Notes: generated from the sequence alone by a model not told the origin. A DNA stretch of 59,734 nt from Candidatus Aenigmatarchaeota archaeon (GCA_016184005.1 JACPDL010000005.1:1-59734), one strand, 5' to 3'. Numbered from the stretch's first letter, positions 23,207 through 30,675 are shown. Program-made: numbers and translations.

Positions 23207-23515
23207 TTATTTCGCGGGTTTCTTTTCCTTCGGCTTCAGCTTTGAGAATTTGCGCAGAACGGTCTCGAAATCTGTTGCAAGCTCCATGCCGTCCTGGGTA
23301 AGCCTGACGTACTTGATCCTGCCTTCTTTCTCAAATTCTACTATGCCGAGGTTGCGAAACATGTCAAGAAGTTTTACTGTGTGCGAATATGTGCAGTCTG
23401 TTTCTTTTGCGAGAACAGACACATATTTAGGCGCGTTGCCGTTTTTTACGCTAAGAAGCAGTTTCACGGGCTTTTTACGTAGAAACAGGTCTTCCAGTTC
23501 GCCTTTCAGTGTCAT
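23207..23515 (-). CDS. Winged-helix transcription regulator, 102 residues
   Basis: wHTH of the MarR/TrmB-like class. Helix LKGELEDLFLRKKPVKLLLS, recognition segment YVSVLAKETDCTYSHTVKLLDMFRNLGIVEFEKEGRIKYVRLTQDG, and a lysine-rich C-terminus. Probably dimeric and DNA-binding. It is divergent from the histone gene across 322 bp of very AT-rich DNA. Confidence 0.8.
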   Translation of the reverse strand: MTLKGELEDLFLRKKPVKLLLSVKNGNAPKYVSVLAKETDCTYSHTVKLLDMFRNLGIVEFEKEGRIKYVRLTQDGMELATDFETVLRKFSKLKPKEKKPAK

Positions 23516-23837
23516 TTTCGAAACTTCCTGCCAGATGTTACAGTTTTCACGCCGCTGTTTTGAAAAGAGATGCGCAAAATCACTAAAAGCATCTCTTTTT
23601 TATCTGCTAGTTTATGGTTTTCCCGCCTTAAATATCTTAAATATATGTAGTATAATATATTTCCTGTTTATATCGATGGAACAGATTTATCAATATGTAT
23701 ATTTAGGACTAAATTTATATATTACAACAGATTCTTTACAACATTTATTTCATTACAGATTTGTCGCAAGCTACTTCTTGCAGTATATCGATAGCGCCTT
23801 AAAGGCATTTTTGGGCAATAGATTTTAAGCTGGTCAT
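23516..23837. other. AT-rich divergent promoter region before the histone gene
   Basis: Contains runs such as TTAAATATATG, TATAATATATTT and AAATTTATATATTA, several of them suitable as TATA boxes for the regulator (minus) and the histone (plus). GCCTTAAAGGC near 23800 is a short palindrome. No convincing gene. Confidence 0.5.
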
Positions 23838-24050
23838 ATGGAAATCACACTGAAGCCCGTCAGGCGCATATTCAAGCGTGCCGGTGCGAAGCGGGTAAGC
23901 GACCGTGCCATAAAAGAGCTTGCGCAGGCATCAGAAGAGCGGGCAAAAGCCGTTCTCGTCGAAGCAAAAAGGCTCTCAGAACATGCAGGGCGCAGGACCG
24001 TGATGAAGCAGGACGTAAAGATGGCAAGGAAAACCTTGGAGAAGAAGTAA
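23838..24050 (+). CDS. Archaeal histone
   Basis: A 70-residue histone-fold protein. The three-helix pattern is clear: PVRRIFKRAGAKRVSDRAIKELAQ, then a long central helix ERAKAVLVEAKRLSEHAG and RRTVMKQDVKMARKTL, with the family's RT pair (GRRTV) in loop 2. It would dimerise and wrap chromosomal DNA. ATG 23838 follows GCTGGTCAT at a short distance. A lipoprotein-like gene converges 0 bp after its stop. Confidence 0.95.
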   Translation: MEITLKPVRRIFKRAGAKRVSDRAIKELAQASEERAKAVLVEAKRLSEHAGRRTVMKQDVKMARKTLEKK

Positions 24051-24335
24051 TTATCCTTTTTCTATAGTTGTAGAATACCATTTATCGCCATTTTTATTCA
24101 TCCTATAGATCCTGATATTGCCATTCGCGTCAAAACAAGAAAGCCAATCGTATGATGTTTGAAATATCCCGCTTTGAGATATAGAGCTACTAAAACCAGC
24201 ACTTAATGGTTTAACACAATCTTCTGGCATTTTAACTACTTTGTTATATTGCCCACCGCCAGGGTTTTCACAGGCGGTTGTTGCAAAAGCTATAAGTGTG
24301 CCCAATATAATTTTTCTAAAGTTCTTTGATTGCAT
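24051..24335 (-). CDS. Small putative lipoprotein, 94 residues
   Basis: The N-terminus is a signal peptide (KNFRKIILGTLIAFATTACENPGGG) whose ATTAC could be a lipobox-like cleavage site. The mature part has two further cysteines (MPEDCVKP and WLSCFDANG) that could pair, and an FDANGNIRIYRMNKNG repeat-like strand region. No function recognised. It is unusually AT-rich beside the histone gene and stops exactly where that gene ends. Confidence 0.55.
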   Translation of the reverse strand: MQSKNFRKIILGTLIAFATTACENPGGGQYNKVVKMPEDCVKPLSAGFSSSISQSGIFQTSYDWLSCFDANGNIRIYRMNKNGDKWYSTTIEKG

Positions 24336-24427
24336 ATAATCTGTTATTGTTAGGCAGTAATAAACAATTTAAAGTAATCGTTTCCGACTTTAAACATTTT
24401 AGCCGCGTAGTTATACGCAGTGCTTTT

Positions 24428-25378
24428 ATGGACCTGATTAAAAAAATTTCTTCCGAAACTGGGCTGAGCGAGGACGAAATACTGAACCGCATAGACGAAA
24501 AGCGAAAACAATCAGACATGATATCCGAGGAAGGGGCAGCATACCTTATTGCAAAAGAGCTTGGCATAAGCCTGCTGCGCAAACAAGAAAGGCTCAATAT
24601 AGCAAGCATAATTCCCGGTATGCAGAACGTTGACATCATCGGCAGGATGACAAGGATAGCAAAGAAGGACTTTGAAACTGAGAAAGCCAAGGGCCGTCTT
24701 GCGAACGTCTTCCTTTCAGACGAGACAGGAACTGCAAGGCTTGTTCTTTGGAACGATGAAATAGAAAAATTAGATGATTTATCAGAAGGCGATGTTGTTC
24801 ATATCAGGGGATTTGTAAAAGAAGGCCTTCTGGGCCCGGAAATCAGGATTGGACGATACGGTTCAATAGTAAAGAGCGACGAGCAGGTAACTGCAGTTAC
24901 AGCAGGCCGGCGTTATGAAAGGAGCTCTATAGCAGACCTCACTGAAGGCGACGCCAACGAAGTAAAGGCCTGCCTTGTGCATGTTTTTGAATCAAACCCG
25001 TTTTACGAAGTATGCCCCCAGTGCAACGGGAGGGTGAAGGAAGAGACAAACTACAAATGCGACGAGCATGGCAATGTCGAGCCGGCCCATGCGTTGGTTG
25101 TTTCCGGCATCATAGACGACGGGACAGAAAATATGCGCTTCGTTTCGTTTGGCGAGAATGCAGAAAAGATACTCGGGATGAAAACAGGAGAAGCGCGAAA
25201 GGCATTCATGAAAAAGATGGATAAGAAAGTTATTTTTGAAAACGTCCAGCCTGGGAGAGAATTATTGTTCGACGGTGTCGTGAGAAGGAACAAACTCTAT
25301 GACAGGCTGGAATTCATTCTGAATAACATTAAAAGCGTTGACGTGAAGAAGGAAATTGAACGTTTGCTGGTGAAATAA
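24428..25378 (+). CDS. Single-stranded DNA-binding protein RPA (OB folds plus zinc finger)
   Basis: Coats ssDNA in replication and repair. I chose ATG 24428 (MDLIKKISSETGLSEDEIL), giving 316 residues. An N-terminal helical domain is followed by an OB fold (about 60-155, VDIIGRMTRIAKKDFETE...ANVFLSDETGTARLVLWNDEIEKL). A second OB fold contains a zinc finger, CPQCNGRVKEETNYKCDEHG near 197-216. This is the archaeal RPA/COG1599 type. It lies upstream of an orphan gene and radA, a sensible recombination neighbourhood. Confidence 0.9.
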   Translation: MDLIKKISSETGLSEDEILNRIDEKRKQSDMISEEGAAYLIAKELGISLLRKQERLNIASIIPGMQNVDIIGRMTRIAKKDFETEKAKGRLANVFLSDETGTARLVLWNDEIEKLDDLSEGDVVHIRGFVKEGLLGPEIRIGRYGSIVKSDEQVTAVTAGRRYERSSIADLTEGDANEVKACLVHVFESNPFYEVCPQCNGRVKEETNYKCDEHGNVEPAHALVVSGIIDDGTENMRFVSFGENAEKILGMKTGEARKAFMKKMDKKVIFENVQPGRELLFDGVVRRNKLYDRLEFILNNIKSVDVKKEIERLLVK

Positions 25379-25732
25379 ATGGGTGAAGCAAGCACAGATA
25401 GAGCCACGGAAAATGATATTGTAAGACGGTGGTTAACAGAAATTCCGCAGGCTGGAGATTTTCAGGATGGCGCAGCGGCAGCAGGCTATGCCGCGTGCCC
25501 CACTAACAGATACTGCAGGCTGCCGCACGGCGAAGACGGCATATCAGCAAAAACGTATCCGGAACAAACAAGGACAAGCTGGAGGGACTATGTCGGTGGC
25601 CTTGATTGGACAAAATTAAGAGAGTCCATAGGAATTAGTCCAAAGGCGAAGAGAGAACAAGGATATCAAGAAAGCCGGATGGTAAGAAAAATAAAAGAAA
25701 TGCTGGGAATTTATCCAAGAAAGCCAAGATGA
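25379..25732 (+). CDS. Hypothetical protein between RPA and RadA, 117 residues
   Basis: No family recognised. It starts on the base after the RPA stop. It has two cysteines close together (AACPTNRYCRLPHG near residues 39-49), and a basic helical C-terminus ending YPRKPR. Position between an ssDNA-binding protein and the recombinase suggests a role in recombination, but this is context only. Confidence 0.6.
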   Translation: MGEASTDRATENDIVRRWLTEIPQAGDFQDGAAAAGYAACPTNRYCRLPHGEDGISAKTYPEQTRTSWRDYVGGLDWTKLRESIGISPKAKREQGYQESRMVRKIKEMLGIYPRKPR

Positions 25733-25751
25733 AATAAATCAGGTCATAACT

Positions 25752-26771
25752 ATGCCAAAAAAAGCGAAAGTGGAAAAGAAGGAAGAACTGGAAACAGCAG
25801 TTGAAGCGAAAGAAACTGAAGAAAAAGAAGAAAACGAATTCTCGATAGAAAACCTGCCCAGAATAGGCCCCAAGGGGCTGCAGAAACTGCAGGAAGCAGG
25901 CTATAATGATTTGAGGGATCTTGCCAGAATTTCGCCAAAGGAGCTTGCAGACGCCTGCGAGATAACCGAAGCGACTGCGCGGAACTACATACTCAAAGCG
26001 GGAGAGACAACAGGCATCGGAAATTTCAGGACCGCGGAAGAAGCATCCGAGAGGCAAAAATCAAAGGAAACGATAACAACAGGCAGCAAGATGCTTAATG
26101 AACTGCTTGGCGGCGGGGTGAAAACGCAGGAGATAACGGAAGCGTACGGCGCTTTTTCCTCGGGGAAATCACAGCTTGGGTTCCAGCTTGCTGTGAACGT
26201 GCAGATGCCTAAGGAGAAAGGCGGGCTGAACAGCCAGTGCGTTTTCATAGATACGGAAGGCACGTTCAGCGCTGAGAGAGTTTCGCAGCTTGCTGAAGCA
26301 CGCGGCCTGGACCCGAAGAAAGTATTAAGGAACATATTAGTGGCAAGGGCGCTTCACAGCGACCACCAGGTTATGCTCATCGATAAAGTGAGGGAGATGG
26401 TGAAGGAGAAGCAGATCAAGCTGATAATCATAGACTCTTTGACGTCGCTCTTCCGTGTTGATTTTTCAGGAAGAGGCGAGCTTGCTCCCCGCCAGCAAAA
26501 ACTCAACAAGCACATACACGAACTACAGATGCTCGCCGAGGATTACAACATAGCGGTTTACGTCACAAACCAGGTCATGGCGCGGCCTGACATGATGTTC
26601 GGCGATCCAACAACGCACGTGGGCGGCCATATTGTTGGCCACGGCACGGGCGTTCGCATGTATCTGCGAAAAAGCAAGCAGAGCATGCGCATCGCAAGAC
26701 TAATTGATTCGCCGTCTTTGCCTGAAGGCGAAGCTGTTTTCAAAGTAACTGACAAAGGCGTGACGGACTGA
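25752..26771 (+). CDS. radA: DNA repair and recombination recombinase RadA
   Basis: Forms filaments on ssDNA for homologous pairing. 339 residues. A charged N-terminal extension precedes the helix-hairpin-helix domain (PRIGPKGLQKLQEAGYNDLRDLARISPKEL, about 35-65). Walker A is GAFSSGKSQL near 133, Walker B LIIIDSLTSLF near 225. L1/L2 region and the C-terminus are complete (PSLPEGEAVFKVTDKGVTD). No intein is present. Its stop overlaps the next start (TGATG). Confidence 0.97.
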   Translation: MPKKAKVEKKEELETAVEAKETEEKEENEFSIENLPRIGPKGLQKLQEAGYNDLRDLARISPKELADACEITEATARNYILKAGETTGIGNFRTAEEASERQKSKETITTGSKMLNELLGGGVKTQEITEAYGAFSSGKSQLGFQLAVNVQMPKEKGGLNSQCVFIDTEGTFSAERVSQLAEARGLDPKKVLRNILVARALHSDHQVMLIDKVREMVKEKQIKLIIIDSLTSLFRVDFSGRGELAPRQQKLNKHIHELQMLAEDYNIAVYVTNQVMARPDMMFGDPTTHVGGHIVGHGTGVRMYLRKSKQSMRIARLIDSPSLPEGEAVFKVTDKGVTD

Positions 26772-27076
26772 TGAAATTGCGATTGACTTATTTTACAGAA
26801 CCAGTATATGACACAGAATTCTACAGAAAACATGGGACAAGAATACAGAAAAAATATCCTTCTTTAAGACTCGCAATAGAAGACATCCCGGACGGAATTA
26901 GCTTTATTCTTGAAGGCGGGTGCCGAGATGTCAGGTATGCTGCCGCAATGATCTATGATTTTTGCATGATGCCGGCTGGTATAGATGGTGATAAAGCTGC
27001 TGTTGAGTATGCGTTCAGGCGTAATGAAGCAATTCAAAGAAGTCTGCTACAAACAAGACCCACTGGGATTTGTTAA
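26771..27076 (+). CDS. Hypothetical protein coupled to radA, 101 residues
   Basis: No family recognised. The start overlaps the radA stop by one base, so it is coupled. The segment SFILEGGCRDVRYAAAMIYDFCMMPAGIDG is distinctive, with two cysteines; helices follow to the C-terminus. No signal or membrane segment. It converges with the PRC-barrel gene, overlapping by 4 bp. Confidence 0.6.
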   Translation: MKLRLTYFTEPVYDTEFYRKHGTRIQKKYPSLRLAIEDIPDGISFILEGGCRDVRYAAAMIYDFCMMPAGIDGDKAAVEYAFRRNEAIQRSLLQTRPTGIC

Positions 27077-27339
27077 ACAATTTCCTTTTCGCTGATTATC
27101 ACGAAGTCGCCTACGCTCTTCACAGACGAGAACGGCACAAGCAATCTATTGGCTTCGTCGCGCTCCAGAGTCAGATCAGAAACGTGTCTTGTGGGCTCAA
27201 CCAGAACCAAGCTAAGCAATTCTCCGGATTCAGAAATGAAATTCATGTCGCCTATGACACCAAATTTTCTTCCGGTTTCCTCAGAAACAACTACTTTTCC
27301 CATGATATCTTTCCCGCGGCTTTTCATCATCTTTTTCAC
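27073..27339 (-). CDS. PRC-barrel domain protein, 88 residues
   Basis: Small beta-barrel of the PRC family. KSRGKDIMGKVVVSEETGRKFGVIGDMNF, the opening of the domain, is followed by GELLSLVLVEPTRHV and the typical VPFSSVKSVGDFVIIS near the end. Archaeal single-domain PRC proteins are widespread (one has been linked to division), but the partner is not known here. An alternative start 12 codons downstream is possible. Confidence 0.85.
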   Translation of the reverse strand: MKKMMKSRGKDIMGKVVVSEETGRKFGVIGDMNFISESGELLSLVLVEPTRHVSDLTLERDEANRLLVPFSSVKSVGDFVIISEKEIV

Positions 27340-27464
27340 CTTTCTACATTATACGCTTCGCAGGCTTAAATAATTTGATTCTAATTGAGATTACTTCTTA
27401 TGTGAGGGATAAAACCAGGTTTCACAAACCGTAGGTTAAGGTAGGTTATTGTAACTGCTTCAAA

Positions 27465-28583
27465 TCATGCGCGGACAAGAAGCGATTTTATTTTTGGTGT
27501 TAGCGCGTAAACAAAAGTTTTCTCGCTCTGCTGGCGCTCTACGTAGCCGTCTGCAAGAAGCATTTTCAGGATATTATTAACGCTTCTAACAGCATGCTGG
27601 CGCGATTTGTATTTATCCAGGCTCAGAGAATCAGCAATCTGCCCTGGCGATAAAGAGCGCTGTGAAAGTGTCTCAACAATATCGCGCTGCATCGGCGTGA
27701 ATGTATCTAGGATTTCAAGCGAAACGCGCTCTTCTCTCTGTGGTTCAATATTTTCAATATATTCTTTTTTTATTTCTGTTTCACCTCTTAAAATTGCTTT
27801 TGTTACAAGTTCATCGCAAACCCGCAGGATTTCACGGGGAAAGCCGCCGCTTCTTGCGTGTATGAAATCCAGAAGTTCTTTGGAAAATTCATCGCCTGCA
27901 CCACCAACGTGCTTAATTCTCTTCCTTATCATTTCTTCTGTTTCTTCTTTTGTGAGGGATGCAAGGTCGATCTTTGCCACGATTCTTTTTCTGAATGTTT
28001 CCAGTTTATCCATCAGCCTGTCATCGAAAACAGGCAGGCCGGCCAGCACAAAGGAAATATTAGTTACCTGATCGCCAAGCACGCGCAGCCACTCAAGTGT
28101 CTCTACGCTTGCTTCGTGCACTTCGTCAATCATGATAACAAGATGCCTTCTTTTCAGTTTTTTGTTCAAGAAATCAGGCACCTGATAGATATTTTTAAGG
28201 CCCTGCTTGAACATGCTCATAGGCCATTTTATCTTGAATTTCTCGTTGAAAATCAGTGCAAAATCCTCTGGTTTTGAAGGCGGCTTGCCGATATAGAGGA
28301 TATCGTACGCCTTCCCAGACATCTTTTCCACCCATTTCAACAGGGTTGTTTTCCCGGATCCTGTAGGGCCCGAGACGAAGACAAACTTGTGTTTTTCGAG
28401 CAGCATAAGCAGAAGGCGGTTTATTTGTTCCTGGTAACCTACAAATAGGTAGGGGTATATGTTAAAAGTAAAGGGGTTTTCCTTCCATCTTTTTGTTTCA
28501 AACCACTTTTCAGGGCTTAATTGTTCTAATTTTTGCTGGCCTAAATGATTATTTTTATGTTCTGGCGCATCTTCGCTGTCCAT
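27465..28583 (-). CDS. AAA+ ATPase with C-terminal winged helix, ORC/TniB-like
   Basis: 372 residues. Walker A GPTGSGKTTLLKW near 72, Walker B VIMIDEVHE near 150, sensor 1 SFVLAGLP near 178, sensor 2-type arginine in GGFPREILRVCDEL near 252. A C-terminal winged helix follows (PMQRDIVETLSQRSLSPGQIADSLSLDKYKSRQHAVRSVNNIL). The arrangement resembles Cdc6/Orc and the ExeA/TniB ATPases. It is distinct from the orc1 at 44.5 kb, and sits directly downstream of a repeat-rich, iteron-like region, so it could initiate replication of an integrated element or serve as its regulator or transposition helper. Confidence 0.8.
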   Translation of the reverse strand: MDSEDAPEHKNNHLGQQKLEQLSPEKWFETKRWKENPFTFNIYPYLFVGYQEQINRLLLMLLEKHKFVFVSGPTGSGKTTLLKWVEKMSGKAYDILYIGKPPSKPEDFALIFNEKFKIKWPMSMFKQGLKNIYQVPDFLNKKLKRRHLVIMIDEVHEASVETLEWLRVLGDQVTNISFVLAGLPVFDDRLMDKLETFRKRIVAKIDLASLTKEETEEMIRKRIKHVGGAGDEFSKELLDFIHARSGGFPREILRVCDELVTKAILRGETEIKKEYIENIEPQREERVSLEILDTFTPMQRDIVETLSQRSLSPGQIADSLSLDKYKSRQHAVRSVNNILKMLLADGYVERQQSEKTFVYALTPKIKSLLVRA

Positions 28584-28713
28584 ACTTCATATAACTTCAC
28601 CAACTTTATATGTTTTGTTATCCTCAACTTCACAGGATGTTCACGGGGCTTCAGCAGAAACTGGCTTCAACTTCACGGAAATCATCAATTTTTCTTCATG
28701 AATTCACGTGAAC

Positions 28714-28751
28714 TTCATGAACTTCATGTGAATTCATATGAAGTTCGTGAA
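28714..28751. repeat. Imperfect inverted repeat TTCATGAACTTCAT / ATGAAGTTCGTGAA
   Basis: Two 14-bp arms, one mismatch, around a 10-bp centre that contains a GAATTC. It overlaps the first of the phased direct repeats. Confidence 0.8.
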
Positions 28752-28800
28752 GGTTTTGTGAAGGTTTTGTGAATACCTCGTGAAGGTCTTTGTGAAGGTA
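28747..28800 (+). repeat. Phased GTGAA direct repeats (iteron-like)
   Basis: GTGAAGGTTTT occurs at 28747 and 28758, followed by GTGAATACCTC at 28769, GTGAAGGTCTT at 28780 and GTGAAGGTA at 28792. The first four start exactly 11 bp apart and the last 12 bp further on, placing them on one face of the helix. The AAA+ gene starts 164 bp away on the minus strand. Confidence 0.8.
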
Positions 28801-28891
28801 ATTATGGCTTTTAGTGGGAATAGAACACTTGATTGTGAGTATTGCTATATTCTCTAACTAAGTTTTGTGAGGGTACGAATTTCATGTTCAC

Positions 28892-28963
28892 AGACCTTCA
28901 TGAAATCTTCATGCACCTTCACGGGATCTTCATGAAGATCCCGTGAAGTTCATATGAAGGTCT
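28892..28963. repeat. Nested palindrome with a 32-bp perfect core
   Basis: The core (28917-28948) is a perfect palindrome with arms CTTCACGGGATCTTCA and its complement, and no spacer. Outer arms AGACCTTCAT (28892-28901) and ATGAAGGTCT (28954-28963) add 10 bp. The arms contain the same TTCAC/GTGAAG words as the phased repeats. Confidence 0.85.
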
Positions 28964-29041
28964 AGTAGGTTAAAGATATGTCAGAAACTGGCTTTGGCTG
29001 GCTGCAAAAGTCTGCCGAAGCCTCACATAAGAGCTTCTTGG

Positions 29042-29058
29042 GAGAAGCGAAGCTTCTC
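29042..29058. repeat. Hairpin GAGAAGC-GAA-GCTTCTC
   Basis: Seven perfect pairs and a GAA loop, 5 bp beyond the stop of the minus-strand HTH gene. It could terminate or stabilise that transcript. The first stem of the array at 29508 has almost the same arm. Confidence 0.75.
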
Positions 29059-29063
29059 TGAGA

Positions 29064-29369
29064 TTATTCGCCCGGCTGGTTGATTAATTTGAGGATCTTG
29101 AGAATCTGCTGCACGCTACGGCCTTCTGCAAGCTTCTCAATGACGAAGGGCTTCAGCCGCACCACACGCAACATTGTTTTGCTCTCTCCTGCCAAACTGA
29201 CGTCTTCTATTAATGGTCTCAAAAGGGTATCAATATACTTAGTAACAGTATGATTGTCCATTCCTGTCTCTCTGGCAATCCTCCGAATCCACACACCATC
29301 TTGATTGGTATGCAAAAACTCTATAATTGCAGCTATTTTCTTCTCGTCAAAGCCTTTCTTTCTACCCAT
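29064..29369 (-). CDS. Winged-helix DNA-binding protein, 101 residues
   Basis: Residues 1-85 form a winged helix: GFDEKKIAAIIEFLHTNQDG, the recognition region WIRRIARETGMDNHTVTKYIDTLL, wing MLRVVRLKP, then a C-terminal helix. The reading frame stays open upstream to 29759, but the region before 29369 is the hairpin array and reads as low-quality protein. MGRKKGFDEKK is therefore the better start. It lies next to the AAA+/repeat module on the same strand as the ATPase and may be its partner regulator. Confidence 0.75.
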   Translation of the reverse strand: MGRKKGFDEKKIAAIIEFLHTNQDGVWIRRIARETGMDNHTVTKYIDTLLRPLIEDVSLAGESKTMLRVVRLKPFVIEKLAEGRSVQQILKILKLINQPGE

Positions 29370-29700
29370 ATCAAATAGATTCCCCACCTGGGAATATAAA
29401 GTTATGTGCCGCCAAAATAGCCTAGAAATGCAGAATTTTGATGTCTTTGAAGCTGCATGGCTATCTCTCACGAATCCGGCAAAGACGCCAATCTTGGCCC
29501 AATCTTGGGAGAAGCTTCGCTTCTCCGAGATCTTCAGAGAAACGAAGTTTCTCTGAGATTCCGAAATCCCTTTGGATTTCGAGAATTCCAAAAAGCTAAC
29601 GCTTTTTGAGAATAGTGCCGTATGGCTGGGTTGTGCTGCATTCATTGTGATGAGGATAATCCGCAGCCAGAAACTTAAACGTATCTGACAAAATAATTTC
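29370..29700. other. 331-bp intergenic region with hairpin array
   Basis: Contains an ATAGCC-ATGCAG / CTGCAT-GGCTAT inverted repeat (29417-29464), a direct repeat of CCAATCTTGG near 29490-29507, and the four-hairpin array at 29508-29608. Both strands lack stop codons over parts of it, which creates spurious frames. Confidence 0.65.
29508..29608. repeat. Tandem array of four hairpins, exact 27-bp period
   Basis: Units start at 29508, 29535, 29562 and 29589. Stems: GGAGAAGC/GCTTCTCC (loop TTC), CAGAGAAAC/GTTTCTCTG (loop GAA), CGAAATCC/GGATTTCG (loop CTTT), CAAAAAGC/GCTTTTTG (loop TAAC). Linkers are alike (GAGATCTT, AGATTC, AGAATTC). Each stem is perfect, but the sequences differ between units. 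Confidence 0.9.
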
Positions 29701-30234
29701 ATGCGGTGCTTTCTTGCAGTAGATCTAGATGATGTGTTAAAGGAAAAGGTCGCTGACATTCAGAAGGGCCTTGCTCATTTCGACGCAAAGTTTGTTGAAA
29801 AGGAAAACCTGCACTTCACGCTAAAGTTCCTTGGAGAAGTCAACGAAGAGGTAATTGAAGACGTTAAATCGAAGGCTCGGAAAATAGCATCTAGTTTCTC
29901 GCCATTTAGTATTGACATAAATGGCATGGGCGTGTTTCCAAATTTGAATTACATTCGTGTTGTCTGGGTAGGTGCAAAGCAGCTATACGCGCTGCAGAAA
30001 GCTGTTGATGACACGCTGGCGGATATTTTCGGCCGCGAAGAAAACATAGTTCCGCATTTGACACTAGCAAGGGTTCGTTCGTCCGGGTATAAAGATGCTC
30101 TTAGAAATTTCATAGAAGCGAACAAGGATGCAGACATAGGAACAATGACCGTAAGGGGGATAAAACTGAAGTGTTCTGTCGTGACAAAGAAAGGCCCTGT
30201 ATACGAGGATGTTGAAATTTTCAGCTTGGAGTAG
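29701..30234 (+). CDS. thpR: RNA 2',3'-cyclic phosphodiesterase ThpR (2H family)
   Basis: 2H phosphoesterase once called 2'-5' RNA ligase; opens 2',3'-cyclic phosphates and in vitro joins tRNA halves. 177 residues with the two catalytic HxT motifs, HFTLKFLGE near residue 39 and HLTLARVRS near 119. ATG 29701 has no ribosome-binding site, suggesting a leaderless message. Its activity would be relevant to tRNA splicing in an organism with several intron-containing tRNAs, though that link is inference. Confidence 0.92.
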   Translation: MRCFLAVDLDDVLKEKVADIQKGLAHFDAKFVEKENLHFTLKFLGEVNEEVIEDVKSKARKIASSFSPFSIDINGMGVFPNLNYIRVVWVGAKQLYALQKAVDDTLADIFGREENIVPHLTLARVRSSGYKDALRNFIEANKDADIGTMTVRGIKLKCSVVTKKGPVYEDVEIFSLE

Positions 30235-30241
30235 GTGTAAT

Positions 30242-30616
30242 ATGATTTCGGACAAAAAATTGATCTATATTTCTTTGATAATATCCATGGTAGGGTTTCT
30301 TTCTATGGTTGCTATAACAATGGCTATAGAACCAAGGTACGTATCTGTAAGCCAGATAACTTCAGAAATGACAGGACAGGAGATCACTACACGGGGCATA
30401 ATAGATTCTTATTTTACAAACGAAGGGAACGTATTCATAACATTAAAAAACAGGACGTCGGTCAAGGTCGTTATGTTTTCGCGTGAGGCAGGAAAGCAGC
30501 CTTGGGTTTATGATTTGCGGAAAGGGGATTCCATAGCTGTCGAGGGCAAAGTCCAGATATACAAGAATGAGCTTGAGATTGTGGCCGATAAAATAACAGC
30601 AATAAGCCTCTCTTAA
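30242..30616 (+). CDS. Membrane-anchored OB-fold protein, 124 residues
   Basis: One N-terminal transmembrane segment (about residues 7-28, LIYISLIISMVGFLSMVAITMAI) and an OB-fold domain of about 85 residues outside or beneath the membrane: ITSEMTGQEITTRGIIDSYFTNEGNVFITLKN...SVKVVMFSREAG...YDLRKGDSIAVEGKVQIYKNELEIVADKI. This is the nucleic-acid-binding OB architecture; the ligand is unknown. I chose ATG 30242, 8 bp after the thpR stop, over an upstream in-frame start. Confidence 0.75.
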   Translation: MISDKKLIYISLIISMVGFLSMVAITMAIEPRYVSVSQITSEMTGQEITTRGIIDSYFTNEGNVFITLKNRTSVKVVMFSREAGKQPWVYDLRKGDSIAVEGKVQIYKNELEIVADKITAISLS

Positions 30617-30675
30617 CTGCTTTTAAAATCTAATTAACATAATTTCCCAATAAATTATCTAAATAGGTGGCTTGG

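Larger units (their letters stand above)
28584..29063. other. 480-bp repeat-rich region upstream of the AAA+ gene
   Basis: Dominated by TTCAC/GTGAA and TTCATGAA elements. Parts: interspersed TTCAC copies (28628-28707), a near-palindrome (28714-28751), five phased GTGAA repeats (28747-28800), nested palindrome (28892-28963) and a hairpin at 29042-29058. One dispersed motif copy (29021-29033) lies near the end. No gene found. The layout is that of an iteron origin or a dense operator. Confidence 0.7.

Noticed and set aside
28747-28800. CRISPR-like array
   Set aside because: The repeated word is only 5-11 bp and there are no unique spacers of constant size; direct phased repeats fit better.
29508-29608. 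CRISPR array with 27-bp period
   Set aside because: The units have no shared repeat sequence; only the linkers and the hairpin shape recur, and no cas genes are present.
29370-29759. N-terminal extension of the wHTH gene at 29064
   Set aside because: The extra 130 codons run through the hairpin array and read as low-quality protein; MGRKKGF at 29369 is a natural start.
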